This document shows, one piece after another, positions 56,801-64,000 of a stretch of 64,000 nt of DNA. The stretch is taken from NCBI RefSeq assembly GCF_000003815.2, contig NC_049997.1, positions 6,681,134 through 6,745,133 on the forward strand, given 5' to 3'. A model generated the notes under the pieces. That model was given only the letters and a program-made list of their open reading frames with translations, did no database searches and was not told the DNA's origin. The position numbers were made by a program, and so were the translations under genes. Each line of letters opens with the position of its first letter. Positions within the stretch are counted from its first letter, which is position 1. This stretch comes from Branchiostoma floridae (taxonomy: Eukaryota; Chordata; Leptocardii; Amphioxiformes; Branchiostomatidae).

Positions 56801-59800
56801 GTCAGTGATGAACCCAATGTTACAGTCAGTACAGAGGCTTCAGGAGGTCCTCTGACTGCCAGGACAAGTGAGTTCTTCAAGCTGTACTATGCAGCAGACC
56901 AGTAATAAGGTTTTAAACCTGCATGGCAACTGGTTCAACAGTCTGATAGCTCCCTTCTTCTTCTCAGGACTGATATTTTTGCACCTTTCAGTGCCTGGAA
57001 TTATATGTAGCTTTTGCTACTGGATGAGAATGATTCAATACTTCTTTCAGGCTACTTTGCAAAATGGTAACAATCTTTCTTTGTCAATTGCTGTTTTGTT
57101 TTTCTGGCTCTGCTGGTTGAGACCACTAGTACTTCATTTATTTACATGTATTCCTAATGTTTGCATAGTGCCAAATGCACCACAGCGCTTCAATGGTGAA
57201 ACTCTAAGCACAACCACCATTGGTCTGACCTGGGCTGTACCAGAAGATGTCAATAATGCAACATTTGAGAAGTACAGGATCACATACACCCCCACTGGTG
57301 GCAATGATCAAATCAAAGAGATCACCAACACCACAGCCACCAGCTTCACCATGACAGAACTGTCCCCAGGTGTTCAGTACAGCATCAGTCTTGTGGCTGT
57401 CAGTGATGAACCCAACGTTACAGTCAGTGCAGGGGTAACAGGAGGACCTCTGACTGTCAGGACAAGTGAGTTCTTCAGGCTGTACTCTACACAGCAGACC
57501 AGTCTTCAATGACTGCATGGTTTTAATCCTGCATGGCAACTGGTTCAACAGTCTGATACAGGCCTCGAAATACTTTTTTTAGCCAGGTTGCGCAGGCGGC
57601 AACCTGAAGCAAAAACTAACTTGCGCCATCAGCATTTCAGGTTGCGCCACTTCCATACTCAGTCTATGTTGCAGAATGGCAACATCTTTTTTTGTCAATT
57701 GCTGTTTTGTCTTTCTGGCTCTGTTGGTTGAGAAGCCTTCCATCCCATAATGACGCTCTTTCATTATCAGATTGTTTAGTATCACCCTCCTGTCCAGTAC
57801 TTCATTTATTTACATTGTATTCCTAATGTTTGCATAGTGCCAAATGCACCAAAGCGCTTCAGTGGTGAAAGTCAAGGTACAACTACCATTGGTCTAAGCT
57901 GGACAGCCCCTGCCAGTGCAAGTGGTGCAAAATTTGACAGGTACAAGATCACATACACCCCATCTGGTGGTGCCAGTCAGACAGTAGAGGTCGATGACCC
58001 CTCTGACACCAGTACCAGGCTGACAGGACTGTCCCCAGGAGTTCAGTACACCATCAGTCTGGTGACTGTGAGTGCAGACCCTAACCCTACTGAAAGTGCA
58101 GAGGCTTCAGGAGGACATCTGACTGTCAGGACAAGTGAGTTCTTCAGGCTGTACTCTACAGCAGATACAAAATGTACCACACAGGCTAACCTACATGGCA
58201 ACCCTGATTGAAGAGTTCTATACCAGATTCTCCTCAACTTTTGCAGCTTAAGAGCTTTATTTCTATGGACCTCCTTTTTACCTAACCACATCATAGTGGA
58301 CTCTGAGGTNNNNNNNNNNNNNNNNNNNNNNNNNNNNNNNNNNNNNNNNNNNNNNNNNNNNNNNNNNNNNNNNNNNNNNNNNNNNNNNNNNNNNNNNNNN
58401 NNNNNNNNNNNNNNNNNNNNNNNNNNNNNNNNNNNNNNNNNNNNNNNNNNNNNNNNNNNNNNNNNNNNNNNNNNNNNNNNNNNNNNNNNNNNNNNNNNNN
58501 NNNNNNNNNNNNNNNNNNNNNNNNNNNNNNNNNNNNNNNNNNNNNNNNNNNNNNNNGAGTGTACAATGAATACCGCTCTTAAATGCACATTTAGATCCAA
58601 ATGCTCCGGAAGACTTTGAAGTCACAGCATTTACAACCACCACTGTCAGTATGAGCTGGAATCCACCCAACGGTACCAACAATGCAACATTTGAGAAGTA
58701 CAGAATCACATACTCCAGGGCAGAAGACAGTCAAACTGTAATGATTAATGAGACCACCTCCACCAGGTTCACTTTGACTGGGTTGTCTCCAGGTGTTCAG
58801 TACAGCATCAGTCTCTTTGCCGTCAGTGATGAGCCCAATGTTACAGTCAGTGAGAGAGCAGGAGACTCTGCCATCACTGTCAGGACAAGTGAGTTGGAGG
58901 TCTTGAGGCTGTACTCTGCAGCAAAAGACTCACAAAAGACTAAGCTGCATGGCAACTCTTATTCATGAACCAGTGACATCTCTCTCTCTCCTCTTTGATG
59001 CTTAATTTCATCCAACAATATCTAGCATTTTTGAATTACATACAGATGGTACTACTGCCATTTGATTCTTGTATCCTGCATCCTTTGTACTTCATTCTGG
59101 CACCTCTCCAGGAATATGTTGGACATCCTTTGATATTGTCTTCTTGCTCTGTTACCTGAAAAAATATCTTCCACTGTGACACTATCAAGGTCTTAAAAAT
59201 CAATCAGGAGTGCCAAAAGATGTTGTAAGTTTGGTTTTACTTTGAATGTTGAGTATTTATTTTACCTGACATCACATATCAGTCTAGTTTGATTTCCATA
59301 AAGCAAGCTGACATCTTCCATGCACACAGAGCCCCATGCTCCTCAGAGCTTCAGCAGAGAAACAGTAAGCACAACTACCATTGGTCTGAGCTGGACTGCA
59401 CCTGACAGTGCCTACAATGCAACATTTGCCAAGTACAGAATCACATACTCCAGGGCAGATGACAGTCAAACTGTGATGATGAATGAGACCACCTCCACCA
59501 GCTTCACTTTGACTGAGCTGTCCCCAGGTGTTCAGTACACCATCAGTTTAGTGGTCGTCAGTGATGAACCCAATGTTACAGTCAGTACAGAGGCTTCAGG
59601 AGGTCCTCTGACTGCCAGGACAAGTGAGTTCTTCAAGCTGTACTATGCAGCAGACCAGTAATAAGGTTTTAAACCTGCATGGCAACTGGTTCAACAGTCT
59701 GATAGCTCCCTTCTTCTTCTCAGGACTGATATTTTTGCACCTTTCAGTGCCTGGAATTATATGTAGCTTTTGCTACTGGATGAGAATGATTCAATACTTC

Positions 59801-62800
59801 TTTCAGGCTACTTTGCAAAATGGTAACAATCTTTCTTTGTCAATTGCTGTTTTGTTTTTCTGGCTCTGCTGGTTGAGACCACTAGTACTTCATTTATTTA
59901 CATGTATTCCTAATGTTTGCATAGTGCCAAATGCACCACAGCGCTTCAATGGTGAAACTCTAAGCACAACCACCATTGGTCTGACCTGGGCTGTACCAGA
60001 AGATGTCAATAATGCAACATTTGAGAAGTACAGGATCACATACACCCCCACTGGTGGCAATGATCAAATCAAAGAGATCACCAACACCACAGCCACCAGC
60101 TTCACCATGACAGAACTGTCCCCAGGTGTTCAGTACAGCATCAGTCTTGTGGCTGTCAGTGATGAACCCAACGTTACAGTCAGTGCAGGGGTAACAGGAG
60201 GACCTCTGACTGTCAGGACAAGTGAGTTCTTCAGGCTGTACTCTACACAGCAGACCAGTCTTCAATGACTGCATGGTTTTAATCCTGCATGGCAACTGGT
60301 TCACCAGTCTGATACAGGCCTCGAATTCTCAGCACCGATGTTTTTGCATCTTTTAGTGTCTGGAATTATATATATATCTTTTGTTACTGGATGAGAATGA
60401 TTCAATACTCAGTCTACGTTGCAGAATGGCAACATCTTTTTTTGTCAATTGCTGTTTTGTCTTTCTGGCTCTGTTGGTTGAGAAGCCTTTCATCCCATAA
60501 TGATGCTCTTTCGTTATCAGATTGTTTAGTATCACCCTCCTGTCCAGTACTTCATTTATTTACATGTATTCCTAATGTTTGCATAGTGCCAAATGCACCA
60601 CAGCACTTCAGTGGTGAAAGTCAAGGTAAAACTACCATTGGTCTAAGCTGGACAGCCCCTGCCAGTGCAAGTGGTGCAACATTTGACAGGTACAAGATCA
60701 CATACACCCCATCTGGTGGTGCCAGTCAGACAGTAGAGGTCGATGACCCCTCTGACACCAGTACCAGTCTGACAGGACTGTCCCCAGGAGTTCAGTACAC
60801 CATCAGTCTGGTAGCTGTGAGTGCAGGCCCTAACCCTACTGAAAGTGTAGAGGCTTCAGGAGGACATCTGACTGTCAGGACAAGTGAGTTCTTCAGGCTG
60901 TTCTCTACAGCAGATACAAAATGTACCACACAGGCTAACCTGCATGGCAACCCTGATTCAAGAGTTCTATACCAGATTCTCCTCAACTTTTGCAGCTTAA
61001 GAGCTTTATTTCTATGGACCTCCTTTTTACCTAACCACATCATAGTGGACTCTGAGGTCTTTTCTTCAGCAAGTGCTTTGCCTGCAGATTGTTCCCCCTG
61101 ATTCAAGTACTGTTCATTTTTTTCTGTCCAGTGACTTTTCTGGCTTCTATGCAGATCTGAAGGTTTCTAATCTTCATGTCAATCTTCCAGATATTTCAGG
61201 TACATGTAGATGTGTTATGCCAGGAATTCTAAGATTTTGAATTGTTGTGTCAGTGTGATCTAACAGTGCTCTACATTGAGAAGATATAATGCATGTATCA
61301 CGTTGAGTGTACAAATGAATACTGTGACACGTCTTAAATGCACATTTAGATCCAAATGCTCCGGAAGACTTTGAAGTCACGGCATTTACAACCACCACTG
61401 TTAGTATGAGCTGGAATCCACCCAACGGTACCAACGGTGCAACATTTGAGAAGTACAGAATCACATACTTCAGGGCAGAAGACAGTCAAACTGTAATGAT
61501 GAATGAGACCACCTCCACAAGCTTCACTTTGACTGAACTGTCCCCAGGTGTTCAGTACACCATCAGTCTCTTTGCCGTCAGTGATGAGCCCAATGTTACA
61601 GTCAGTGAGAGAGCAGGAGACTCTGCCATCACTGTCAGGACAAGTGAGTTGGAGGTCTTGAGGCTGTACTCTGCAGCAAAAGACTCACAAAAGACTAAGC
61701 TGCATGGCAACTCTTATTCATGAACCAGTGACATCTCTCTCTCTCCTCTTTGATGCTTAATTTCATCCAACAATATCTAGCATTCTTGAATTACATACAG
61801 ATGGTACTACTGCCATTTGATTCTTGTATCCTGCATCCTTTGTACTTCATTCTGGCACCTCTCCAGGAATATGTTGGACATCCTTTGATATTGTCTTCTT
61901 GCTCTGTTACCTGAAAAAATATCTTCCACTGTGACACTATCAAGATCTTAAAAATCAATCAGGAGTGCCAAAAGATGTTGTAAGTTTGGTTTTACTTTGA
62001 TTGTTGAGTATTTCTTTTACCTGACATCATATATCAGTGTAGTTTGATTTCCATAAAGCAAGCTGACATCTTCCATACACACAGAGCCCAATGCTCCTCA
62101 GAGCTTCAGCAGAGAAACAGTAAGCACAACTACCATTGGTCTGAGCTGGACTGCACCTGACAGTGCCTACAATGCAACATTTGCCAAGTACAGAATCACA
62201 TACTCCAGGGCAGATGACAGTCAAACTGTGATGATGAATGAGACCACCTCCACCAGCTTCACTTTGACAGGACTGTCCCCAGGTGTTCTGTACACCATCA
62301 GGCTAGTAGCAGTAAGTCATCAGCCTGATGAAACTGTATGTGCAGAGGCTTCAGGAGGACCTCTGACTGTCAGGACAAGTGAGTTCTTCAGGCTGTACTC
62401 TACAGCAGACAAGTCTCAGGCTTAAACCTTCATGGCAACTCTGATTCAAGAGTTCAATACCAAATTCTTCTTCTCAACTTTGCAGCTAATCTTGCTCTAA
62501 TCTTTGATAATACCTTCATCCCATAATGTTACATGAAGAATACCTCTAGCTTTCATACACAGCTGCAGCCTTTGTCAAATTTAAGATTGCTTTCACTATC
62601 AAGTTGTTAAGTGTCAACCAAAGTGCACAAGTGCTTTTTTTATTCACATTGTGTTCACAATGTTTGCATAGTGCCAAATGCACCACAGAGCTTCACTGGT
62701 GAGACTCTAAGCACAACAACCATTGGTCTGAGCTGGATGGCCCCTGCCAGTACAAACAGTGCAACATTTGGCAAGTACAGGATCAGATACTTCAGGGCAG

Positions 62801-64000
62801 ATGACAGTCAAAATGTGATGATGAAGGAGACCAGCTCCACCAGCTTCACATTGACTGAGCTGTCCCCAGGTGTTCATTATAGTGTCAGTCTGGTGACTGT
62901 GAGTGCAGACCCTAACCCTACTGAAAGTGCAGAGGCTTCAGGAGGACCTCTGACTGTCAGGACATGTGAGTTCTTCAGGCTGTTCCCTACAGCAGACAAG
63001 TCTCCAGTGGCTAACCTGTATAGCAACCCTTATTCAAGAGTTCTGCACAGATTCTCTTTTTCAGCTTTTGCACCTGACATGACAGGCTGTACTCTACAGC
63101 AGACCAGTCTCAGGCTAACCTGCATGGGAGCCTTGATTCAAGAATCTAACATCTTCCTTTCCACTTCTCAGCACTGATATTTTAATATCAATCAGTGTCT
63201 GGAAATACTTACAGCTTGTGCTACAGGATAAGAAGCATTCAATTACCTAAATGTGACATCTCATTATTCTTTTAGGCAACTCTGCAGAGTGGCAAAAAAT
63301 GTATTTTTTGTCACTCTGCTGTTTTGTCTCCTATAAACAAAGTTGACTTACATTTTTTTGTATTGACGACACAATCCATAGTGCCAAATGCGCCACAGAA
63401 CTTCAGTGGTGAAACTCAAGGTACAACAACCATTGGTCTAAGCTGGATGGCCCCTGACAGTACCAATGGTGCAACATTTGACAAGTACGAGATCACATAC
63501 ACCCCATTTGGTGGTGCCAGGCAGACAGTAGAGGTCGATGACCCCTCTGACACCAGCACCAGTCTGACAGGCCTGTCCCCAGGAGTTCAGTACAGCATCA
63601 GTCTGGTGACTGTGAGTGCAGACCCTAACCCTACTGAAAGTGTAGAGGCTTCAGGAGGACCTCTGACTGTCAGGACAAGTGAGTTCTTCAAGCTGTACTC
63701 TATAGCAGACCAGTAATCAGGTTTTAAACCTGCATGGCAGTTGTTCAACAGTCTGATATCTCCCTTCTTCTTCTCTGGACTGATGTTTTTGCACCTTTCT
63801 GTGTCTGGAATTATATGTAGCTTTTGCTACTTGATGAGAATGATTCAATACTTCTTGCAGGCTACTTTGCAGAATGGTAACAATCTTTTTTTGTCAATTG
63901 CTGTTTTGTCTTTCTGGCTCTGCTGGTGGAGAAGCCTTTCATCCCATAATGACTCTTTCACTATCAGATTGGTTAGTATCAAGCTCCTGTCCAGTACTTA
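29809..64000 (+). CDS. Large secreted or surface FN3-repeat gene, 5' part (exon 1 to FN3-28)
   Basis: Model: a signal-peptide exon, a Thr/Pro-rich exon and 28 FN3 exons, all in frame with each other apart from a one-base insertion in FN3-16. Every FN3 is a whole domain on one phase 1-1 exon, which lets units be gained or lost without frame damage. FN3-1 is divergent; FN3-2 to FN3-12 share PNAPGA(V/I)S and LVPGQLYTI(Q/E)VYAVSGT; FN3-13 to FN3-28 share NAP..F, LTELSPGVQYTISL and N-x-T/S sequons. The gene runs past position 64000, so tenascin-like, receptor tyrosine phosphatase-like or another FN3 protein cannot be told apart. It is probably extracellular and adhesive. Confidence 0.85.
29872..32115 (+). 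other. Intron 1 of the FN3 gene
   Basis: 2.2 kb, AT-rich. Apart from the hairpin at 30878-31039 I see no element. Confidence 0.55.
30878..31039. mobile_element. Long hairpin (foldback MITE)
   Basis: TAATCTCCAGGCAGATTTA and the matching inverse TAAATCTTCCTGGAGATTA are the ends. The arms, including AGATAGTATTAAAGCTGGCC and its inverse, pair over about 75 bp with a short loop near CAGGTGCC. Confidence 0.85.
32116..32209 (+). CDS. FN3 gene exon 2: Thr/Pro-rich mucin-like segment
   Basis: 94-nt exon, phase 0 to 1, cgctccag to gttagt. It encodes VSIATTAPPAAPTPTQ then a TTTTPAATTTPAPT run, a likely O-glycosylated stalk right after the signal peptide. Confidence 0.75.
32666..32929 (+). CDS. FN3-1
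   Basis: Phase 1-1, 264 nt. SLDVSWTGS, YRVTYQPSEG, LSPGTLYTIKVYGIS. The divergent founder-like domain. Confidence 0.85.
33041..33060. repeat. Poly-C tract before a decoy acceptor
   Basis: About 20 C followed by AGTAAACAGG. It copies the C-rich acceptor context of the class 1 exons but no FN3 frame follows. The minus strand is a G-run able to form a quadruplex. Confidence 0.8.
33166..33453 (+). CDS. FN3-2 (class 1)
   Basis: Phase 1-1, 288 nt. PNAPGAVSLNGAQTTTGIPV, SGYEVVYTPDG, VPGQLYTIEVYAVSG. Confidence 0.9.
33592..33842 (+). mobile_element. tRNA-derived SINE
   Basis: TGGTGCAGCGGCAGCGTG (A box) and GAGTTTGAACCCC (B box), then a body collinear with the SINE at 17598. It lies between FN3-2 and FN3-3. 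Confidence 0.85.
34103..34586 (-). mobile_element. Penelope-like palindromic relic with 14-bp target duplication
   Basis: CACCTACCTCAGGT flanks it at 34089-34102 and 34587-34600. About 145-bp arms (34103-34246 and 34405-34550) are nearly perfect inverses. The spacer, on the minus strand, encodes EAIHIQLEGAKLNRNEGWEL, a retroelement GIY-YIG C-terminus. No hammerhead core is seen in these arms. Confidence 0.8.
34601..35786 (+). other. Rest of the intron before FN3-3
   Basis: AT-rich sequence. From about 35040 it resembles the introns before other class 1 exons (for example near 44100-44600 and 46300-47000), showing that exon and intron were duplicated together. Confidence 0.6.
35787..36074 (+). 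CDS. FN3-3 (class 1)
   Basis: Phase 1-1, 288 nt; the product differs from FN3-4 at few or no residues. Confidence 0.9.
36169..37803. mobile_element. TA-flanked DNA element with 17-bp inverted ends
   Basis: CTCTCACCTCTCAAATA at 36169 and its inverse ending at 37803, flanked by TA on both sides. GTAC-rich subterminal repeats (AAGTACCCCC at the left; ACGTACTGGTACGTTT at the right). No transposase is visible in 1.6 kb. Confidence 0.7.
38547..39518. mobile_element. piggyBac-like non-autonomous element
   Basis: TTAA at both ends (38543-38546, 39519-39522), termini CCCTCAAGCACCCGA and the inverse of CCCTCAAACACCCGA. Three 18-bp palindromes GGGGTCC-NNNN-GGACCCC lie at 38590, 39307 and 39484. No ORF. 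Confidence 0.75.
39526..41031. mobile_element. Mariner-like foldback element with about 450-bp inverted arms
   Basis: TA flanks (39524-39525, 41032-41033). The terminus CAAGGGGTGATCAATAAGTT and its inverse lead into arms alignable from 39526 to about 39990 and back from 41031 to about 40680. The centre is lost in the gap, so a transposase may be hidden. Confidence 0.8.
40074..40664. other. Assembly gap (591 N)
   Basis: N run inside the mariner-like foldback element, a typical place for assembly to fail. Confidence 0.99.
41246..41272 (+). pseudogene. Truncated FN3 exon relic
   Basis: After a class 1 acceptor, TGCCCAATGCTCCAGGTGCC and seven more bases match the exon start and then jump straight into class 1 intron sequence (TATTTTGTGC). 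Confidence 0.8.
41392..41679 (+). CDS. FN3-4 (class 1)
   Basis: Phase 1-1, 288 nt. IPVNWVAAAAGGERSGYEVV and VPGQLYTIEVYAVSG. Confidence 0.9.
42484..42510 (+). pseudogene. Truncated FN3 exon relic, second copy
   Basis: Same junction as the relic at 41246 (CCAGTC joined to TATTTTGTGC), about 1.24 kb downstream, so both descend from one deletion that was later duplicated. Confidence 0.8.
42637..42924 (+). CDS. FN3-5 (class 1)
   Basis: Phase 1-1, 288 nt. First of the IPVSWVAAADGGLRSGYEVV subtype. Confidence 0.9.
43675..43962 (+). CDS. FN3-6 (class 1)
   Basis: Phase 1-1, 288 nt. VPGQLYTIQVYAVSGTGEDK; C-rich acceptor. Confidence 0.9.
44618..44905 (+). CDS. FN3-7 (class 1)
   Basis: Phase 1-1, 288 nt. 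GSVSQNGAQ and MSNTVRT variants; acceptor preceded by a C/CT run of about 25 nt. Confidence 0.9.
45875..46162 (+). CDS. FN3-8 (class 1)
   Basis: Phase 1-1, 288 nt. The exon opens TACCC instead of TGCCC, which still fits the frame. Confidence 0.88.
47146..47433 (+). CDS. FN3-9 (class 1)
   Basis: Phase 1-1, 288 nt; nearly identical to FN3-10. Confidence 0.9.
48409..48696 (+). CDS. FN3-10 (class 1)
   Basis: Phase 1-1, 288 nt; differs from FN3-9 by DTSTTGP for DTSTAGP and few silent changes. Confidence 0.9.
49514..49801 (+). CDS. FN3-11 (class 1)
   Basis: Phase 1-1, 288 nt. PIAPGAVSLNGAMTTTTIPV start; otherwise like FN3-9. Confidence 0.9.
50236..51867 (+). mobile_element. 5'-truncated LINE with poly-A and target duplication
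   Basis: AAAAGTCATGTAAAG occurs at 50221-50235 and 51868-51882. The 3' end has AATAAAAAGACTG and a poly-A run. The interior reads LINE ORF2: GIHIPVQLSD, DKLLFPWKTKTLTLMGKVTL, FKFLTVNKTLYTWGLIDSPL, and EETIIHLFWNC. An L1/Tx1-like clade is likely. It sits between FN3-11 and FN3-12. Confidence 0.88.
50611..51616 (+). pseudogene. LINE ORF2 3' part
   Basis: A long open stretch to 51315 and its continuation in another frame to 51616 encode the post-RT region with the C-rich LIDSPLC...HLFWNC motif. The frame break shows decay. Confidence 0.8.
52037..52327 (+). CDS. FN3-12 (class 1, divergent)
   Basis: Phase 1-1, 291 nt. SVDDNAVTTTGIPVSWAAAA and VYKPDSGAALP; the most diverged class 1 domain, at the border with class 2. 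Confidence 0.88.
53091..53384 (+). CDS. FN3-13 (class 2, type A)
   Basis: Phase 1-1, 294 nt. NPPRDFAVTSF, FEKYRITYFRAEDSQNVMMN, ERAGDSAITVRT. Confidence 0.9.
53826..54119 (+). CDS. FN3-14 (class 2, type B)
   Basis: Phase 1-1, 294 nt. EPNAPQSFSRETVSTTT-like start and DSAYNATFANYRITYSRADD. Confidence 0.9.
54419..54715 (+). CDS. FN3-15 (class 2, type C)
   Basis: Phase 1-1, 297 nt. AVPEDVNNATFEKYRITYTP and GGNDQIKEITNTTATS. Confidence 0.9.
55081..55378 (+). pseudogene. FN3-16 (class 2, type D) with +1 frameshift
   Basis: 298 nt, one more than its twin at 57838-58134. The twin has GGTGCAAAATTTGAC, here GGTGCAAAAATTTGAC near 55170, breaking the frame in mid-domain. The rest is intact, so it is either a sequencing error in an A-run or a dead exon. 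Confidence 0.8.
55839..56132 (+). CDS. FN3-17 (class 2, type A)
   Basis: Phase 1-1, 294 nt. NPNAPEDFEVTAFTTTTVSM and ERAGDSAITVRT. Twin of FN3-21. Confidence 0.9.
56574..56867 (+). CDS. FN3-18 (class 2, type B)
   Basis: Phase 1-1, 294 nt. SRETVSTTTIGLSWTAP, LTARTS end. Twin of FN3-22. Confidence 0.9.
57169..57465 (+). CDS. FN3-19 (class 2, type C)
   Basis: Phase 1-1, 297 nt. NGETLSTTTIGLTWAVPEDV. Twin of FN3-23. Confidence 0.9.
57557..57655. repeat. Intron insertion with AGGTTGCGC palindromic motifs
   Basis: About 98 bp beginning CAGGCCTCGAAATAC and containing AGCCAGGTTGCGCAGGCGGC and TTTCAGGTTGCGCCA are present here. Only the first ten bases (CAGGCCTCGAA) remain at the equivalent place near 60316, and none near 54800. 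Confidence 0.65.
57838..58134 (+). CDS. FN3-20 (class 2, type D)
   Basis: Phase 1-1, 297 nt. ASASGAKFDRYKITYTPSGG and VDDPSDTSTRLTGLSPG. Intact twin of FN3-16. Confidence 0.9.
58310..58556. other. Assembly gap (247 N)
   Basis: N run inside the recently duplicated FN3 block. Confidence 0.99.
58595..58888 (+). CDS. FN3-21 (class 2, type A)
   Basis: Phase 1-1, 294 nt; nearly identical to FN3-17. Confidence 0.9.
59330..59623 (+). CDS. FN3-22 (class 2, type B)
   Basis: Phase 1-1, 294 nt; nearly identical to FN3-18, with PHAPQSF for PNAPQSF. Confidence 0.9.
59925..60221 (+). CDS. FN3-23 (class 2, type C)
   Basis: Phase 1-1, 297 nt; nearly identical to FN3-19. Confidence 0.9.
60587..60883 (+). 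CDS. FN3-24 (class 2, type D)
   Basis: Phase 1-1, 297 nt. ASASGATFDRYKITYTPSGG, VSAGPNPTESVEASGG. Confidence 0.9.
61350..61643 (+). CDS. FN3-25 (class 2, type A)
   Basis: Phase 1-1, 294 nt. NGTNGATFEKYRITYFRAED and ERAGDSAITVRT. Confidence 0.9.
62085..62378 (+). CDS. FN3-26 (class 2, type B variant)
   Basis: Phase 1-1, 294 nt. The second half differs from other B units: LTGLSPGVLYTIRLVAVSHQ and DETVCAEASGG, adding a Cys. Confidence 0.9.
62672..62965 (+). CDS. FN3-27 (class 2, C-position hybrid)
   Basis: Phase 1-1, 294 nt. C-like start (GETLSTTTIGLSW), A/B-like middle (RADDSQNVMMKETSS) and D-like end (TVSADPNPTESAEASGG), a mosaic of the other types. Confidence 0.88.
63382..63678 (+). CDS. 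FN3-28 (class 2, type D)
   Basis: Phase 1-1, 297 nt. FDKYEITYTPFGG and VDDPSDTSTSLTGLSPG. The last complete exon in the window; its intron runs to the edge. Confidence 0.9.

Noticed and set aside
58043-58709. ORFs across 58310-58556 on both strands
   Set aside because: Again made of N positions.
33211-63177. Minus-strand ORFs of 60-130 codons opposite FN3 exons
   Set aside because: They mirror the plus-strand FN3 exons, repeat with them and have no own domain.

Overview
The window is animal (invertebrate deuterostome) nuclear DNA. Genes are split into many short exons with GT-AG introns and matching phases, and introns are full of transposon relics. The mix of a PKD1-like polycystin, a very long one-domain-per-exon fibronectin type III (FN3) array, tRNA-derived SINEs, Penelope-like and mariner/piggyBac-like relics and near-identical tandem blocks best fits a lancelet (Branchiostoma). 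That assignment is inference. Three N-gaps (23366-23465, 40074-40664, 58310-58556) mark a draft assembly.

Region 1 (1 to about 17.7 kb, + strand) is the 3' part of a polycystin-1/PKDREJ-like gene whose 5' end lies outside the window. I placed 26 exons, one of them a 27-nt micro-exon, and every intron phase from one exon to the next agrees. The product reads: two FN3-like domains, Thr/Pro-rich and acidic linkers, the family's extracellular (REJ/GAIN-like) region, a GPS autoproteolysis site, a first membrane helix, a PLAT domain, further helices, the TOP (polycystin) domain, and the channel core with pore helix. The likely terminal exon reads into a tRNA-derived SINE. Introns hold an internally deleted mariner, a 28-bp minisatellite of about 1.08 kb, a broken LINE reverse transcriptase, and a Penelope-like relic. 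That relic carries hammerhead-ribozyme-like cores in both inverted arms and is bounded by a 13-bp target duplication.

Region 2 (about 18.6-22 kb) holds one long ORF (18736-19665). It encodes a Ulp1/C48-protease-like domain in which the catalytic Cys position is Ser, followed by a PHD-like zinc finger. AT-rich sequence with local tandem repeats follows.

Region 3 (about 22-29.6 kb) has no gene I can support. It is a patchwork of short tandem and inverted repeats, a SINE, a LINE 3' end and microsatellites.

Region 4 (29.8 kb to the end, + strand) is the 5' part of a second large gene. It has a 21-residue signal-peptide exon, a Thr/Pro-rich mucin-like exon, and 28 FN3 domains, each on a single phase 1-1 exon. 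FN3-2 to FN3-12 are one subfamily with very similar introns and C-rich acceptors. FN3-13 to FN3-28 form a four-exon A-B-C-D higher-order repeat of about 2.75 kb, present four times. The gene runs past the window end, so its C-terminus and identity are unknown. Its introns carry a TA-flanked DNA element, a TTAA-flanked piggyBac-like element, a mariner-like foldback element, a Penelope-like palindrome with a 14-bp target duplication, a SINE and a 5'-truncated LINE with a 15-bp target duplication.

The two large genes encode extracellular or membrane proteins, but nothing here shows that they act together.
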